Shown here: positions 39,417-51,474 of the stretch, piece after piece
How the letters are laid out: the number at the start of each line of letters is the position of its first letter
Position numbering within the stretch: the first letter of the stretch is position 1
Assembly: GCF_011290365.1 (NCBI RefSeq)
Contig: NZ_CP049786.1
Coordinates: forward strand, 2,852,001 to 2,916,000
From: Leclercia sp. 29361
GTDB lineage: Bacteria > Pseudomonadota > Gammaproteobacteria > Enterobacterales > Enterobacteriaceae
Reading direction: 5' to 3'
Length of the DNA: 64,000 bases
Made by a program: the position numbers and the translations under genes
Notes under the pieces: generated by a model
What the model was told of the DNA's origin: nothing
Databases searched by the model: none
What the model saw: the letters and a program-made list of their open reading frames with translations, nothing else

Positions 39417-40859
39417 ATGTCCAGAAGGCTTCGCAGAACCAAGATCGTTACCACCTTAGGCCCGGCTACTGACCGCGATAATAATCTCGAGAAAATCATC
39501 GCAGCAGGCGCCAACGTGGTACGTATGAACTTTTCTCACGGCACACCGGAAGATCATAAATTACGTGCAGATAAGGTCCGTGAGATCGCGGCAAAACTGG
39601 GACGTCATGTAGCTATTCTCGGTGACCTGCAGGGTCCCAAAATCCGCGTATCGACCTTCAAAGAAGGCAAAGTTTTCCTCAATATCGGTGACAAGTTCCT
39701 GCTCGACGCCAACCTGAGCAAAGGCGAAGGCGATAAAGAGAAAGTGGGGATCGACTATAAAGGCCTGCCTGCTGACGTGGTGCCAGGCGATATCCTGCTG
39801 CTCGACGACGGTCGCGTTCAGCTGAAAGTGCTGGAAGTTCAGGGCATGAAGGTGTTCACCGAAGTGACCGTTGGCGGCCCGCTCTCCAACAATAAAGGCA
39901 TTAACAAACTGGGCGGCGGTCTCTCTGCCGAAGCCCTGACCGAAAAAGACAAAGCCGATATTCTCACCGCGGCTGAGATTGGCGTGGACTACCTGGCCGT
40001 CTCCTTCCCGCGCTGCGGCGAAGATCTGAACTACGCTCGTCGTCTGGCGCGTGACGCAGGTTGCGATGCCAAAATCGTCGCCAAAGTGGAACGTGCTGAA
40101 GCGGTCTGCAGCCAGGATGCAATGGATGACATCATCCTCGCCTCTGACGTGGTGATGGTGGCCCGTGGTGACCTGGGCGTTGAGATTGGCGACCCGGAAC
40201 TGGTGGGGATCCAGAAGGCGCTGATCCGCCGTGCCCGTCAGCTTAACCGCTCCGTGATCACTGCAACCCAGATGATGGAGTCGATGATCACTAACCCAAT
40301 GCCGACCCGTGCGGAAGTGATGGACGTGGCCAACGCCGTGCTCGACGGTACCGATGCGGTAATGCTGTCAGCCGAAACCGCTGCCGGCCAGTATCCGGCG
40401 GAAACCGTGGCCGCGATGGCGCGCGTCTGCCTGGGTGCTGAGAAGATCCCAAGCATCAACGTCTCCAAGCACCGTCTTGACATTCAGTTCGACAACGTGG
40501 AAGAAGCCATTGCGATGTCGGCGATGTATGCCGCTAACCACCTGAAGGGCGTGACCGCGATCATCACCATGACCGAGTCTGGCCGCACCGCGCTGATGAC
40601 CTCGCGTATCAGCTCCGGTCTGCCGATCTTCGCTATGTCTCGTCATGAGCGCACCCTGAACCTGACCGCGCTGTATCGCGGCGTGACGCCGGTGTTCTTC
40701 GACAGCAACAGCGACGGCGTGGCCGCGGCGAACGACGCCGTGAACCTGCTGCGCGACAAAGGCTATCTGGTCTCCGGGGATATCGTTATCGTGACCCAGG
40801 GCGATGTGATGAGCACCATCGGCTCAACCAACACCACCCGCGTGATGACCGTCGAATAA
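39417..40859 (+). CDS. pykA: Pyruvate kinase II PykA
   Basis: A 480-residue AMP-activated pyruvate kinase that converts phosphoenolpyruvate and ADP to pyruvate and ATP. Motifs are [14 protein letters not shown] near residue 5, [11 protein letters not shown] near 37, the metal/substrate site [11 protein letters not shown] near 247 and TATQMMESM near 282. The ATG at 39417 ([11 protein letters not shown]) is the E. coli start, although the frame is open further upstream. Length and sequence fit PykA rather than PykF. Confidence 0.98.
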   Translation: MSRRLRRTKIVTTLGPATDRDNNLEKIIAAGANVVRMNFSHGTPEDHKLRADKVREIAAKLGRHVAILGDLQGPKIRVSTFKEGKVFLNIGDKFLLDANLSKGEGDKEKVGIDYKGLPADVVPGDILLLDDGRVQLKVLEVQGMKVFTEVTVGGPLSNNKGINKLGGGLSAEALTEKDKADILTAAEIGVDYLAVSFPRCGEDLNYARRLARDAGCDAKIVAKVERAEAVCSQDAMDDIILASDVVMVARGDLGVEIGDPELVGIQKALIRRARQLNRSVITATQMMESMITNPMPTRAEVMDVANAVLDGTDAVMLSAETAAGQYPAETVAAMARVCLGAEKIPSINVSKHRLDIQFDNVEEAIAMSAMYAANHLKGVTAIITMTESGRTALMTSRISSGLPIFAMSRHERTLNLTALYRGVTPVFFDSNSDGVAAANDAVNLLRDKGYLVSGDIVIVTQGDVMSTIGSTNTTRVMTVE

Positions 40860-40870
40860 GTCGGCTGTTT

Positions 40871-40902
40871 TGCCGGGTGGCGCTGCGCTTACCCGGCCTA
40901 CG
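40871..40902. repeat. REP element after pykA
   Basis: GCCGGGTGGCGCTGCGCTTA followed by CCCGGCCTACG has the REP stem GCCGGGT/ACCCGGC and the GGCCTACG end. It lies between convergent pykA and lpxM. Confidence 0.85.
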
Positions 40903-40910
40903 TGACTTTT

Positions 40911-40946
40911 CCCTCTCCCCATTGGGGAGAGGGTCAGGGTGAGGGG
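40911..40946. repeat. Palindromic intergenic repeat CCCTCTCCCC / GGGGAGAGGG
   Basis: CCCTCTCCCC-ATT-GGGGAGAGGG forms a 10-bp stem, followed by TCAGGGTGAGGGG and a T-rich tail. This pattern recurs between genes in several enterobacterial genomes, and here it could also act as a terminator for pykA. Confidence 0.75.
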
Positions 40947-40951
40947 TATTT

Positions 40952-41923
40952 TTATTTCTTCGGATAGAGCTCTTTGCGCTTGTACGGCTCTTTCTCGCCC
41001 GGCTTGCGCGTCTTCAGTAGTTTCAGGATCCAGGTGTATTGCTCCGCATGCGGCCCCACCAGAATCTCCACCTCCTGGTTCATCCGGCGCGCAATGGTGT
41101 TGTCGTCGGCGGTAAGCAGATCGTCCATCGGCGGGCGTACTTCAATCGTCAGACGATGCGTTTTGCCATCGTAAATCGGGAATAACGGGATCACCCGCGC
41201 CTGGCATACCTTCATCAACCGGCCAATGGCGGGCAGCGTCGCCTTATAGGTGGCGAAGAAATCGACAAACTCGCTATGCTCCGGCCCGTGATCCTGATCC
41301 GGGAGGTAGTAGCCCCAGTAGCCCTGGCGTACGGACTTGATAAAGGGTTTGATGCCGTCGTTACGCGCATGCAGGCGGCCGCCAAAGCGGCGACGCACCG
41401 TGTTCCAGACATAATCGAAGACCTTGTTCCCCTGGTTGTGGAACATAGCCGCCATTTTCTGCCCCTGCGACGCCATCAGCATCGCCGGAATATCCACGCC
41501 CCAGCCGTGTGGCACCAGGAAGATCACCTTTTCGTCATTGCGACGCATCTCCTCGATGATCTCCAGCCCTTTCCAGTCAACGCGACTGGCGACCTTTTCC
41601 GGCCCGCGTATCGCCAGCTCGCCCATCATCGCCATCGCCTGCGGCGCGGTGGTAAACATCTCATCGATGATGGCTTCACGCTCCGCCTCGCTCTTCTCCG
41701 GGAAGCAGTAGAAGAGATTTATCTGTGCGCGACGGCGGGCGCTTTTACCCAGCTTGCCCGCCAGACGGCCCACTTTACCGAGCAGCGGGTCGCGCACGGA
41801 GGCGGGAAGCATCGCAATACCCGCAAAGGCATATACACCCAGCCAGGCGCCCCAGAAGCGCGGATGACGGAAGGATTTCTCAAATTCAGGAATGTACTCG
41901 CTGTTGTTTTTTTGGGTTTCCAT
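40952..41923 (-). CDS. lpxM: Lipid A myristoyltransferase LpxM (MsbB)
   Basis: A 323-residue inner-membrane acyltransferase that adds the last acyl chain to lipid A. One N-terminal membrane segment ([21 protein letters not shown]) and the HX4D catalytic motif HGWGVD near residue 139 are visible, with [15 protein letters not shown] downstream. The length equals E. coli LpxM. It is downstream of mepM on the same strand but separated by a terminator. Confidence 0.97.
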   Translation of the reverse strand: METQKNNSEYIPEFEKSFRHPRFWGAWLGVYAFAGIAMLPASVRDPLLGKVGRLAGKLGKSARRRAQINLFYCFPEKSEAEREAIIDEMFTTAPQAMAMMGELAIRGPEKVASRVDWKGLEIIEEMRRNDEKVIFLVPHGWGVDIPAMLMASQGQKMAAMFHNQGNKVFDYVWNTVRRRFGGRLHARNDGIKPFIKSVRQGYWGYYLPDQDHGPEHSEFVDFFATYKATLPAIGRLMKVCQARVIPLFPIYDGKTHRLTIEVRPPMDDLLTADDNTIARRMNQEVEILVGPHAEQYTWILKLLKTRKPGEKEPYKRKELYPKK

Positions 41924-41995
41924 GCTTTTTCCAGGGCGGGTGACACTTAAAAGAGTAATGCGTTAGTTTAGCGAGGCCATGCGTAAGGCACAAAA

Positions 41996-42024
41996 GAAAA
42001 AGCCGGTGCAGTAACGCCCCGGCT
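41996..42024 (-). terminator. Terminator after mepM
   Basis: AAAAGCCGG and CCGGCTTTT arms enclose a GC-containing loop. On the minus strand the stem is followed by TTTCTTTT. Confidence 0.85.
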
Positions 42025-42039
42025 TTTATCGCTGCAGTA

Positions 42040-43362
42040 TTAATCAATACTGAGCTGCGGAATAACCTCTTTGACCTGCGCCAGATAGTCGCTGCGGTCT
42101 TTGCCGGTCAGCCCCTCGGTACGCGGCAGCTTCGCCGTTAACGGGTTGACCGCCTGCTGGTTGATCCATACTTCATAGTGCAGATGCGGGCCGGTAGAAC
42201 GACCGGTGTTGCCCGACAGCGCAATGCGATCGCCACGTTTTACCTTCTGGCCCGGCTTCACCAGCATCTTACGCAGGTGCATATAGCGGGTGGTGTAGGT
42301 CCGCCCGTGACGCACGGCAACGTAATAGCCTGCAGCACCGCTGCGTTTTGCCATGACCACTTCGCCATCACCCACCGCCAGAACCGGTGTCCCCTGCGGC
42401 ATGGCGAAATCCACACCACGGTGCGGGGCCACGCGACCGGTGACCGGGTTCAGACGGCGCGGGTTGAAGTTCGACGAGACACGGAATTGTTTCGAGGTCG
42501 GGAAGCGTAAGAAACCTTTCGCCAGCCCGGTACCGTTGCGATCGTAGAATTTGCCGTCTTCGGCACGGATCGCATAGTAATCTTTACCGTCAGAGCGTAG
42601 ACGAACCCCAAGCAGCTGGCTCTGCTCACGCTTGCCGTCCAGCATTTCGCGGGACATCAGCACCGACCAGGCGTCGCCTTTTTTCAGCTTACGGAAGTCC
42701 ATCTGCCACTGCATGGCTTTGATCACCGAACTGATTTCACCGCTGGTCAGCCCTGCATCACGCGCACTGGCAACGAAGCTACCGCCGCCTAAGGTGCCTT
42801 TAAGGGCGCTATTAACCCAGTCGCCCTGCTGCATTTCACTGCTCATCTTGAAACCGTTATCAGCACGATCATAGGTGCGGGTTTCACGACGGGAGACTTC
42901 CCAGGTCAGGCGCTGTAAATCGCCGCTGTCGGTCAGGGTCCATGAGAGCTGCTGACCAATTTTCAGGTTACGCAGATCTTTATCCGCGGCAGCAAGCCGG
43001 CTGATTTCACCCATATCGATACCGTACTGGTTAAGCACGCTGCTTAAGGTATCGCCAGTTGAAACCACATATTCATGGACGCCACTTTCAGGGGCGATTT
43101 TGTCATCCAGTTCATCCTGCGGAATAGCTTCTTCTTCCTGCGGGGCCTGGTCGATAGGTTCACTGGCTTCGGGTAACAGTGAGCGAATTTCGTTTCTTTC
43201 CAGTTCGATGGTCTTGATAACTGGCGTGGAATTCGGGTGATAAACATAGGGCCGCCAGACGGCGACCGCTAAGGTGAGAACAGTAAGCGACCCCAGCATG
43301 ACGCGGTGGGGCCGGGGCAGATTATTAAATGCCAGGGCGACAGAGCGGGCTATCTGTTGCAC
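42040..43362 (-). CDS. mepM: Murein DD-endopeptidase MepM
   Basis: A 440-residue M23 metallopeptidase that cuts D-Ala-meso-DAP crosslinks so that new peptidoglycan can be inserted. It has an N-terminal anchor (RVMLGSLTVLTLAVAVWRPYVY), a LysM-type domain (HEYVVSTGDTLSSVLNQYGI, near 96) and an M23 domain. Zinc ligands lie in APHRGVDFAMP (near 313) and GPHLHYEVW (near 393). It lies 15 bp after znuA on the same strand. Confidence 0.97.
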   Translation of the reverse strand: MQQIARSVALAFNNLPRPHRVMLGSLTVLTLAVAVWRPYVYHPNSTPVIKTIELERNEIRSLLPEASEPIDQAPQEEEAIPQDELDDKIAPESGVHEYVVSTGDTLSSVLNQYGIDMGEISRLAAADKDLRNLKIGQQLSWTLTDSGDLQRLTWEVSRRETRTYDRADNGFKMSSEMQQGDWVNSALKGTLGGGSFVASARDAGLTSGEISSVIKAMQWQMDFRKLKKGDAWSVLMSREMLDGKREQSQLLGVRLRSDGKDYYAIRAEDGKFYDRNGTGLAKGFLRFPTSKQFRVSSNFNPRRLNPVTGRVAPHRGVDFAMPQGTPVLAVGDGEVVMAKRSGAAGYYVAVRHGRTYTTRYMHLRKMLVKPGQKVKRGDRIALSGNTGRSTGPHLHYEVWINQQAVNPLTAKLPRTEGLTGKDRSDYLAQVKEVIPQLSID

Positions 43363-43377
43363 GTATTCACTTCCTCG

Positions 43378-44322
43378 TTAATCTCCTTTCAGGCAGCTCG
43401 CATACTGGTTCGCCAGTTGGCTGAGAAACTGCGAATAACTCGCTTTGCTCAACTGGATAGAGGTTCCCAGTGGGTCAAGGGTGCCCATACGCACGGACGT
43501 ACCCCTTGCCACGGCTTCAACGACCGCTGGCCTGAACTGTGGCTCAGCAAAAACGCAGGACGCTTTCTGCTCAACCAACTGTGTTCTGATTTCATGTAAA
43601 CGCTGCGCACCGGGTTGAATCTCTGGATTGACGGTGAAATGGCCAAGCGGCGTGAGACCGTAGTGTTTTTCGTAGTAGCCATAGGCATCATGAAAAACGA
43701 AATATCCTTTACCTTTCAGTGGTGCGAGCTCGGTACCCACCTGCTTGTCGGTTGCGGCAAGTTGTGCCTCAAAATCCTTCAGGTTGGCGTCAAGTTTGGC
43801 TCGACTTTGCGGCATAAGTTCCACTAATTTTTCGTGGATTGCAACCGCCGAAAGGCGCGCTATCTCAGGGGAAAGCCAGAGGTGCATATTGTAGTCACCG
43901 TGATGGTGATGCTCGTCACCTTTTTCGCCTTCGGCCGCCCCGTGATCGTGGTCATGATCGTCATCATCAGACCCTTTCATGAGAAGCGGTTTCACACCAG
44001 GAAGATTAGCGATGCTAACCTGTTTGGCTGCCGGCAACTGATTGGCGGATTTCTGCATGAAGGCTTCCATCTCCGGACCAATCCAGACCACTAAGTCTGC
44101 GTTTTGTAAGCGTTTTACATCTGAAGGACGCAGGGAATAGTCATGTTCTGAGGCGCCATCTGGCAGTAATACCTGGGTTTCTGTCACTCCGTCGGCGATA
44201 GCGGATGCGATAAAACCGAGCGGCTTTAGCGAAGCGACAACGGCGGCGTTAACATCTTGTGCTGTTGAACCCCAAAGGGCAGCGGATAATGCTGCGAAAA
44301 GAAGCGTATTTTTCTGTAACAT
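43378..44322 (-). CDS. znuA: Periplasmic zinc-binding protein ZnuA
   Basis: A 314-residue solute-binding protein of the high-affinity zinc importer. A signal peptide ([18 protein letters not shown]) is followed by the metal ligands SEHDYSLRP and [10 protein letters not shown], and by a His/Asp-rich loop ([10 protein letters not shown] and [12 protein letters not shown], near residues 119-145) typical of zinc-specific members. The start follows the E. coli start; an ATG five codons upstream (MNSRIM) is an alternative and neither has a strong ribosome-binding site. It is divergent from znuCB across a Zur box. Confidence 0.96.
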   Translation of the reverse strand: MLQKNTLLFAALSAALWGSTAQDVNAAVVASLKPLGFIASAIADGVTETQVLLPDGASEHDYSLRPSDVKRLQNADLVVWIGPEMEAFMQKSANQLPAAKQVSIANLPGVKPLLMKGSDDDDHDHDHGAAEGEKGDEHHHHGDYNMHLWLSPEIARLSAVAIHEKLVELMPQSRAKLDANLKDFEAQLAATDKQVGTELAPLKGKGYFVFHDAYGYYEKHYGLTPLGHFTVNPEIQPGAQRLHEIRTQLVEQKASCVFAEPQFRPAVVEAVARGTSVRMGTLDPLGTSIQLSKASYSQFLSQLANQYASCLKGD

Positions 44323-44352
44323 AATGCGACTATTCATCGTAATGAGTGGGTG

Positions 44353-44373
44353 GAATGTGATATTATAACATTC
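44353..44373. promoter_or_regulatory. Zur box between znuA and znuCB
   Basis: GAATGTGATA and TATAACATTC around a central T form a 21-bp near-perfect palindrome. It matches the E. coli Zur site (GAAATGTTATANTATAACATTTC type). It lies between the divergent starts and would repress both operons when zinc is plentiful. Confidence 0.92.
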
Positions 44374-44400
44374 GATGACTTCTGCAAGCATAAAATTGAT

Positions 44401-45156
44401 ATGACGAATCTGGTATCTCTCGAAAACATTTCGGTTTCATTCGGTCAGCGCCGCGTCCTCTCTGACGTTTCGCTGGATTTGAAGCCCGGCAAAATTCTGA
44501 CGCTACTCGGTCCAAACGGCGCGGGTAAATCAACGCTGGTGCGCGTGGTGCTGGGCCTGGTAGCACCCGACGGCGGCCTTATCAAGCGTGACCGGCAGCT
44601 GCGCATCGGCTATGTGCCGCAGAAGCTGCATCTGGACGCCACTCTCCCGTTAACGGTCAGCCGTTTCCTGCGTCTGCGTCCCGACACGCGTAAAGAGGAC
44701 ATTCTTCCGGCGCTCAAGCGCGTGCAGGCCGGGCATCTGATCGAAGCGCCTCTGCAAAAGCTCTCCGGCGGCGAGACTCAGCGCGTGCTGCTGGCCCGCG
44801 CCCTGCTGAACAGGCCGCAGCTACTGGTGCTCGATGAGCCGACCCAGGGTGTGGACGTCAACGGTCAGGTGGCGCTGTATGACCTGATCGATCAGCTGCG
44901 TAAAGAGCTGGACTGCGCCGTGCTGATGGTGTCGCACGACCTGCATCTGGTGATGGCGAAAACGGACGAAGTGCTCTGTCTCAACCATCACATCTGCTGC
45001 TCTGGCACACCGGAAGTGGTCTCCATGCACCCTGAGTTTATCTCGATGTTTGGCCCTCGCGGCGCCGAACAGCTGGGCATTTATCGCCACCATCACAACC
45101 ACCGCCATGATTTGCAGGGCCGCATTGTCCTGCGCCGGGGAAACGGTAACTCATGA
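44401..45156 (+). CDS. znuC: Zinc importer ATPase ZnuC
   Basis: A 251-residue ABC ATPase. Walker A is GPNGAGKST near residue 38, the signature LSGGETQ near 121, Walker B LLVLDEP near 141, and the switch His is in MVSHDLH. A C-terminal His-rich stretch ([10 protein letters not shown]) is typical of ZnuC. The ATG at 44401 ([15 protein letters not shown]) gives the E. coli length. Its end overlaps the znuB start by 4 bp (ATGA). Confidence 0.98.
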   Translation: MTNLVSLENISVSFGQRRVLSDVSLDLKPGKILTLLGPNGAGKSTLVRVVLGLVAPDGGLIKRDRQLRIGYVPQKLHLDATLPLTVSRFLRLRPDTRKEDILPALKRVQAGHLIEAPLQKLSGGETQRVLLARALLNRPQLLVLDEPTQGVDVNGQVALYDLIDQLRKELDCAVLMVSHDLHLVMAKTDEVLCLNHHICCSGTPEVVSMHPEFISMFGPRGAEQLGIYRHHHNHRHDLQGRIVLRRGNGNS

Positions 45157-45938
45157 TTGAACTCTTATTGCCCGGCTGGCTGGCCGGGATGATGCTCGCC
45201 TGCGCGGCGGGTCCACTGGGCTCGTTTGTCGTCTGGCGCCGGATGTCCTACTTTGGCGATACCCTCGCCCACGCCTCCCTGCTGGGGGTAGCATTTGGCT
45301 TACTGCTGGATGTCAATCCATTCTATGCGGTGATTGTGGTGACGCTGCTGCTGGCCGCCGGTCTGGTGTGGCTGGAAAAGCGCCCGCACCTGGCGGTGGA
45401 TACGCTGCTCGGGATCATGGCGCACAGTGCCCTCTCCCTGGGTCTGGTGGTGGTCAGCCTGATGTCCAACATCCGCGTAGATCTGATGGCCTATCTGTTT
45501 GGCGACCTGCTGGCGGTAACGCCGGACGATCTGATCGCCATCGCCATCGGGGTGGTGATCGTGCTGACTATCCTGCTGTGGCAGTGGCGAAACCTGCTGG
45601 CGATGACTATCAGCCCGGATTTAGCCTTTGTGGATGGCGTGAAGCTGCAGCGCGTCAAGCTGCTGCTGATGCTGGTGACCGCGCTGACCATTGGCGTGGC
45701 GATGAAGTTTGTCGGGGCGTTAATTATTACGTCGCTGCTGATTATTCCTGCCGCCACCGCGCGCCGTTTTGCCCGCACGCCGGAGCAGATGGCCGGCGTG
45801 GCCGTAGGCGTGGGAATGATTGCGGTAACCGGAGGGTTAACCTTCTCGGCGTTTTACGACACCCCTGCCGGACCGTCGGTGGTGCTGTGTGCGGCTGCGC
45901 TGTTTATCCTCAGCATGATGAAGAAGCCTGCCAGCTGA
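45153..45938 (+). CDS. znuB: Zinc importer membrane subunit ZnuB
   Basis: A 261-residue permease of the ABC-3 metal importer family with about eight hydrophobic segments and the family region [21 protein letters not shown] near residue 29. It is translationally coupled to znuC. It completes the ZnuABC importer with the periplasmic ZnuA encoded on the other strand. Confidence 0.98.
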   Translation: MIELLLPGWLAGMMLACAAGPLGSFVVWRRMSYFGDTLAHASLLGVAFGLLLDVNPFYAVIVVTLLLAAGLVWLEKRPHLAVDTLLGIMAHSALSLGLVVVSLMSNIRVDLMAYLFGDLLAVTPDDLIAIAIGVVIVLTILLWQWRNLLAMTISPDLAFVDGVKLQRVKLLLMLVTALTIGVAMKFVGALIITSLLIIPAATARRFARTPEQMAGVAVGVGMIAVTGGLTFSAFYDTPAGPSVVLCAAALFILSMMKKPAS

Positions 45939-45945
45939 TGGCGTT

Positions 45946-45976
45946 GCCCGGTGGCGCTACGCTTACCGGGCCTATA
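45946..45976. repeat. REP element between znuB and ruvB
   Basis: GCCCGGTGGCGCTACGCTTA followed by CCGGGC has the typical REP stem and loop. It lies between the convergent genes. Confidence 0.85.
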
Positions 45977-45979
45977 AAT

Positions 45980-46993
<1,014 letters not shown>

Positions 46994-46998
46994 TTACC

Positions 46999-47610
46999 TC
47001 ACAATGCGGCGCGCAGCGCTTCACGAATCAGGGTTTCACTGGTGGCGTCCGGTTTCGCAATTTTGCTGACCATCCGGCTCGCTTCCTGAGGTTTATAGCC
47101 CAGCGCCACCAGCGCGGCAACCGCTTCCTGCTCCGCATCATCGTCAGTCGGACCGGCAGGGGAAGTCAGGACCAGATCGGCTGCTGGCGTAAACAGATCG
47201 CCGTGCAGGCCTTTAAAGCGGTCTTTCATCTCGACAATCAGGCGCTCGGCCGTTTTCTTGCCGATGCCAGGGAGTTTCACCAACGCCGCCAGCTCTTCAC
47301 GCTCAACGGCATTCACGAACTGCTGCGCCGACATCCCGGAGAGGATCGCCAGCGCCAGTTTTGGACCGACGCCGTTGGTCTTAATCAGCTCTTTAAACAG
47401 CGTTCGTTCCTGTTTGTTATTAAAGCCAAACAGCAGCTGAGCATCTTCACGAACGATAAAGTGGGTAAAAATGATCGCTTCTTGTCCCACTTCCGGCAGT
47501 TCGTAGAAACAGGTCATCGGCATATGCACTTCATAGCCCACGCCTCCGGTCTCAAGCAGCACTATCGGGGGTTGTTTTTCGAGGATGATGCCTCTGAGTC
47601 TGCCTATCAC
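46999..47610 (-). CDS. ruvA: Holliday junction binding protein RuvA
   Basis: A 203-residue protein that forms the tetrameric platform for four-way junctions. It has an N-terminal OB fold ([28 protein letters not shown]), helix-hairpin-helix motifs ([14 protein letters not shown] near 69; [13 protein letters not shown] near 107) and a C-terminal RuvB-binding domain. It is first in ruvAB. Confidence 0.98.
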   Translation of the reverse strand: MIGRLRGIILEKQPPIVLLETGGVGYEVHMPMTCFYELPEVGQEAIIFTHFIVREDAQLLFGFNNKQERTLFKELIKTNGVGPKLALAILSGMSAQQFVNAVEREELAALVKLPGIGKKTAERLIVEMKDRFKGLHGDLFTPAADLVLTSPAGPTDDDAEQEAVAALVALGYKPQEASRMVSKIAKPDATSETLIREALRAAL

Positions 47611-47654
47611 GTGACGCTCCTGCGTTAAGAACTAAAATTTACCGCTGCCATCAT

Positions 47655-47690
47655 AAAAAAAGGCTGGATAAACATCCAGCCTGATTTTTC
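47655..47690 (-). promoter_or_regulatory. LexA box of ruvAB embedded in a terminator-like hairpin after ruvC
   Basis: CTGGATAAACATCCAG at 47664-47679 fits the LexA core CTG-N10-CAG and occupies the position of the E. coli ruvA SOS box. The same bases form a stem, AGGCTGGAT/ATCCAGCCT. On the minus strand this stem is followed by seven T, so it also looks like a ruvC terminator. Confidence 0.8.
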
Positions 47691-47692
47691 AT

Positions 47693-48214
47693 TTAGCGTA
47701 ATCGACCCCGCGCCAGATTGAGCCGCGATTCGCTTATTTGCATCGCGTTCTGGGTAACGTGGCAGTGGGTTATCGCGATGGCCAGCGCATCGGCGGCATC
47801 CGCCTGCGGATTGGCCGGCAACTTCAGCAAGGTACGCACCATGTGCTGCACCTGGCTTTTATCTGCCCCGCCATTTCCCACCACGGTTTGCTTAACCTGT
47901 CGCGCGGCGTATTCGAATACCGGCAGATCCTGATTCATCGCCGCGACAATCGCCACGCCGCGGGCCTGACCGAGCTTCAGCGCCGAGTCGGCATTCTTCG
48001 CCATAAACACCTGTTCGATGGCGAAAAAGTCCGGCTGGAACTGGGTGATGATCTCCGTCACGCCTGCGTAGATAAGCTTCAGGCGTGACGGCAGATCCTC
48101 TACTTTGGTACGGATACAGCCGCTGCCCAGGTAGGTCAACTGACGCCCGACCTGGCGAATAACGCCATAACCGGTGATGCGTGAGCCCGGGTCAATGCCG
48201 AGGATAATTGCCAT
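47693..48214 (-). CDS. ruvC: Holliday junction resolvase RuvC
   Basis: A 173-residue endonuclease that cuts Holliday junctions. Acidic active-site residues are Asp7 (LGIDPGSR), Glu66 (FAIEQVFM) and the C-terminal [11 protein letters not shown] pair. The ATG at 48214 has GGAGAGG upstream; a GTG just before it would add one residue. It is the last gene of the aspS-nudB-yebC-ruvC group. Confidence 0.98.
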   Translation of the reverse strand: MAIILGIDPGSRITGYGVIRQVGRQLTYLGSGCIRTKVEDLPSRLKLIYAGVTEIITQFQPDFFAIEQVFMAKNADSALKLGQARGVAIVAAMNQDLPVFEYAARQVKQTVVGNGGADKSQVQHMVRTLLKLPANPQADAADALAIAITHCHVTQNAMQISESRLNLARGRLR

Positions 48215-48248
48215 CACGCCTCTCCGGTTGTCGGTTTGAGCTCAGCCA

Positions 48249-48989
48249 TTACAGCGTCGCCGCAACCTCGTCGGAGATTTCACCGTTGTGGTAAACTTCC
48301 TGCACATCGTCGCAATCTTCGAGCATGTCGATCAGACGCAGCAGTTTCGGTGCGGTTTCCGCATCCATGTCCGCTTTGGTGGACGGGATCATGGTGACTT
48401 CAGCCGCGTCGGCTTTCAGGCCTGCTGCTTCCAGAGCATCACGCACCGCGCCCATCTCTTCCCATGCGGTATAGACATCAATCGCGCCGTCGTCATAGGT
48501 CACCACGTCTTCAGCACCCGCTTCCAGCGCCGCTTCCATGATCGCGTCTTCGTCGCCTTTCTCGAAGGAGATCACGCCTTTTTTGCTGAACAGGTAGGCT
48601 ACGGAACCGTCGGTACCCAGGTTGCCACCGGTTTTGGTGAAGGCGTGACGCACTTCGGCAACGGTACGGTTACGGTTGTCGGACAGGCACTCGATCATCA
48701 CCGCGGTGCCGCCTGGGCCGTAACCTTCATAAATGATGGTTTCCATGTTCGCGTCATCGTCGCCGCCTACGCCACGGGCGATAGCACGGTTCAGGGTGTC
48801 ACGCGTCATGTTGTTGCTCAGCGCTTTATCGATCGCCGCACGCAGACGTGGGTTGGAGGCCGCATCGCCGCCGCCCAGACGGGCAGCCGTCACCAGCTCA
48901 CGAATGATTTTGGTAAAGATCTTACCGCGTTTGGCATCCTGTGCCGCTTTGCGGTGTTTGGTGTTGGCCCACTTACTATGACCTGCCAT
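48249..48989 (-). CDS. yebC: YebC/PmpR family protein YebC
   Basis: A 246-residue protein of the widely conserved YebC family, starting [23 protein letters not shown]. Members have been described as transcription regulators and, for YebC-type proteins, as factors relieving ribosome stalling at proline stretches. Which applies here cannot be read from sequence. It lies between nudB and ruvC. Confidence 0.97.
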   Translation of the reverse strand: MAGHSKWANTKHRKAAQDAKRGKIFTKIIRELVTAARLGGGDAASNPRLRAAIDKALSNNMTRDTLNRAIARGVGGDDDANMETIIYEGYGPGGTAVMIECLSDNRNRTVAEVRHAFTKTGGNLGTDGSVAYLFSKKGVISFEKGDEDAIMEAALEAGAEDVVTYDDGAIDVYTAWEEMGAVRDALEAAGLKADAAEVTMIPSTKADMDAETAPKLLRLIDMLEDCDDVQEVYHNGEISDEVAATL

Positions 48990-49016
48990 AAAAAGTTCTC
49001 CAAAAAGCGCGCCCTC

Positions 49017-49460
49017 TCAGGCGGCGTTAATTACAAATTCTTCAATCGCCTGCCGGTTGCTCCACGACTTGGTTAAGGTTGCGGCCTCGGCCGCGTTAAC
49101 CCAGCGGTAGGTCAGGTGTTCGGTGAACACGATCTCCCGCTCGTGAGGAAGCGCAAGGCAGAACCAGGATTCCGTATTGCGTTCAGTCCCCGGCGCGTAG
49201 CGATGACGTAAATGGCTAAAAATTTCAAAATCCACCGTGCGCTGACAGTCCTTCAGGGTCAGTTGCTCGCGAGCAACATCAATGGTGACCTCTTCCTTTA
49301 CTTCGCGCGCGGCGGCCTGCAGCGCGGTTTCACCCTCTTCCAGGCTGCCGGTAACCGACTGCCAGAACGCGGGATCGTCGCGCCGCTGCAACATCAGCAC
49401 CCGCTTCGTGTCCTGGGCATAAATGACAACTAAGACAGAAACGGGAAGCTTATATGTCAT
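49017..49460 (-). CDS. nudB: Dihydroneopterin triphosphate diphosphatase NudB
   Basis: A 147-residue Nudix hydrolase acting early in folate synthesis. The Nudix box is visible as GSLEEGETALQAAAREVKEEVTID near residues 38-61. The N-terminus is shorter and differs from E. coli NudB (MTYKLPVSVLVVIYA). It begins one base before the aspS stop region, so translation may be coupled to aspS. Confidence 0.95.
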   Translation of the reverse strand: MTYKLPVSVLVVIYAQDTKRVLMLQRRDDPAFWQSVTGSLEEGETALQAAAREVKEEVTIDVAREQLTLKDCQRTVDFEIFSHLRHRYAPGTERNTESWFCLALPHEREIVFTEHLTYRWVNAAEAATLTKSWSNRQAIEEFVINAA

Positions 49461-49461
49461 A

Positions 49462-51234
49462 TCAGTTTTTCTCTTCCTTTTTCACCACTTCGATACCCAG
49501 CTCGCTCAGGGAGGTTGGGTTAGCAAAGCTTGGCGCTTCGGTCATCAGACAGGCAGCGGCGGTGGTTTTCGGGAAGGCGATAACGTCACGGATGTTGTCG
49601 GTGCCGGTCAGCAGCATGGTCAGGCGATCCAGACCAAAGGCCAGACCTGCATGCGGTGGGGTACCGTACTTCAGGGCATCCAGCAGGAAGCCGAACTTCT
49701 CGCGCTGTTCCTGTTCATTGATACCCAGAATACCGAACACCGTCTGCTGCATTTCCATGCTGTGAATACGCACGGAACCGCCGCCCACTTCGTAGCCGTT
49801 GATAACCATGTCGTAGGCGTTCGCCACCGCATCTTCCGGTGCCGCTTTCAGCTCTGCCGCGCTCATCTCTTTTGCCGAGGTGAACGGGTGGTGCATTGCG
49901 GTCAGGCCGCCTTCGCCGTCGTCTTCAAACATTGGGAAGTCGATAACCCACAGCGGCGCCCATTTGGCTTCGTCGGTCAGGTTCAGATCTTTACCCAGCT
50001 TCAGACGCAGCGCGCCCATGGAGTCGGCCACCACTTTCTTGTTGTCCGCGCCGAAGAAGATCATGTCACCGTCCTGGGCTTCAGTACGCGCCAGAATGGA
50101 TTCAACGATCTCAGCATTGAGGAATTTGGCCACCGGGCTGGTGATGCCTTCGATGCCTTTCGCGCGCTCGGTGACTTTGATGTAAGCCAGGCCTTTCGCG
50201 CCATAAATCTTGATGAAGTTGCCGTAGTCGTCAATCTGCTTACGGCTTAAGCTCGCGCCACCCGGTACACGCAGGGCAGCCACGCGGCCTTTCGCATCGT
50301 TAGCCGGGCCGGAGAAGACCGCGAACTCAACCTCTTTCACCAGGTCGGCAACGTCCACCAGCTCCATCGGGTTACGCAGGTCTGGTTTGTCGGAACCGTA
50401 GCGACGCTCGGCTTCGGCGAAGGTCATGATCGGGAAGTCGCCCAGATCCACACCCTTCACGTCCAGCCACAGGCTGCGTACCAGCGCTTCCATCACTTCA
50501 CGCACCTGCTCGGCGGTCATGAAGGAGGTCTCGACGTCGATCTGGGTAAATTCAGGCTGACGGTCAGCACGCAGATCTTCGTCGCGGAAGCATTTAACGA
50601 TCTGATAGTAACGGTCGAAGCCGGACATCATCAGCAGCTGTTTGAACAGCTGAGGAGACTGTGGCAGCGCGTAGAATTTGCCTTTATGTACACGGGATGG
50701 CACGAGGTAGTCACGCGCGCCTTCCGGGGTCGCTTTGGTCAGCATCGGGGTTTCGATATCGAGGAAACCGTGATCGTCCATAAAGCGGCGCACCAGGCTG
50801 GTGATTTTAGCACGGGTTTTCAGGCGATCGGCCATTTCAGGGCGACGCAGGTCGAGGTAGCGGAATTTCAGACGCGCTTCTTCGGTATTGACGTGGTTGA
50901 AATCCAGCGGCAGTGATTCTGAACGGTTGATAATGGTCAGATCGGTCGCCAGCACTTCAATTTCGCCGGTCGCCATGTCGCTATTGATGTTCTTGTCGTC
51001 ACGCGCACGCACGGTGCCGGTCACCTGGATGCAGAACTCATTACGCAGCTCAGAGGCCAGCTTTAACGCGTCGGCACGATCTGGATCGAAAAATACCTGC
51101 ACGATGCCTTCGCGGTCGCGCATATCGATAAAGATAAGGCTGCCAAGATCACGACGACGGTTAACCCAACCACACAGGGTCACCTGCTGTCCGACGTGGG
51201 ACTGACGCAGCTGCCCGCAATATTCTGTACGCAT
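49462..51234 (-). CDS. aspS: Aspartyl-tRNA synthetase AspS
   Basis: A 590-residue class II synthetase. It has an N-terminal OB fold for the anticodon ([26 protein letters not shown]). The catalytic core has motif 2 ([18 protein letters not shown] near 217) and motif 3 ([13 protein letters not shown] near 530), with a bacterial GAD insertion between. It is first in the minus-strand group aspS-nudB-yebC-ruvC. Confidence 0.98.
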   Translation of the reverse strand: MRTEYCGQLRQSHVGQQVTLCGWVNRRRDLGSLIFIDMRDREGIVQVFFDPDRADALKLASELRNEFCIQVTGTVRARDDKNINSDMATGEIEVLATDLTIINRSESLPLDFNHVNTEEARLKFRYLDLRRPEMADRLKTRAKITSLVRRFMDDHGFLDIETPMLTKATPEGARDYLVPSRVHKGKFYALPQSPQLFKQLLMMSGFDRYYQIVKCFRDEDLRADRQPEFTQIDVETSFMTAEQVREVMEALVRSLWLDVKGVDLGDFPIMTFAEAERRYGSDKPDLRNPMELVDVADLVKEVEFAVFSGPANDAKGRVAALRVPGGASLSRKQIDDYGNFIKIYGAKGLAYIKVTERAKGIEGITSPVAKFLNAEIVESILARTEAQDGDMIFFGADNKKVVADSMGALRLKLGKDLNLTDEAKWAPLWVIDFPMFEDDGEGGLTAMHHPFTSAKEMSAAELKAAPEDAVANAYDMVINGYEVGGGSVRIHSMEMQQTVFGILGINEQEQREKFGFLLDALKYGTPPHAGLAFGLDRLTMLLTGTDNIRDVIAFPKTTAAACLMTEAPSFANPTSLSELGIEVVKKEEKN

Positions 51235-51474
51235 GAGATATCCCTTAACTTAGCCGCAGGCTACAAGGTCGCAGCTTTTTGTATTTCAAACTGGATGAAA
51301 AAAGGCGGCTATTATACTGGAAATTCCGCCAGACGATAAGAGAGAAGCGCGCCAGACGCGCGATTGCTGCTCGCATCTTGCATATTCTCACAAAAATTAA
51401 CAAAAATATCAGGCCCGGAACACGCCATAGCAGCGTAAGGTATTCACCACGCTAACTATTTAACAGGAAAAACC

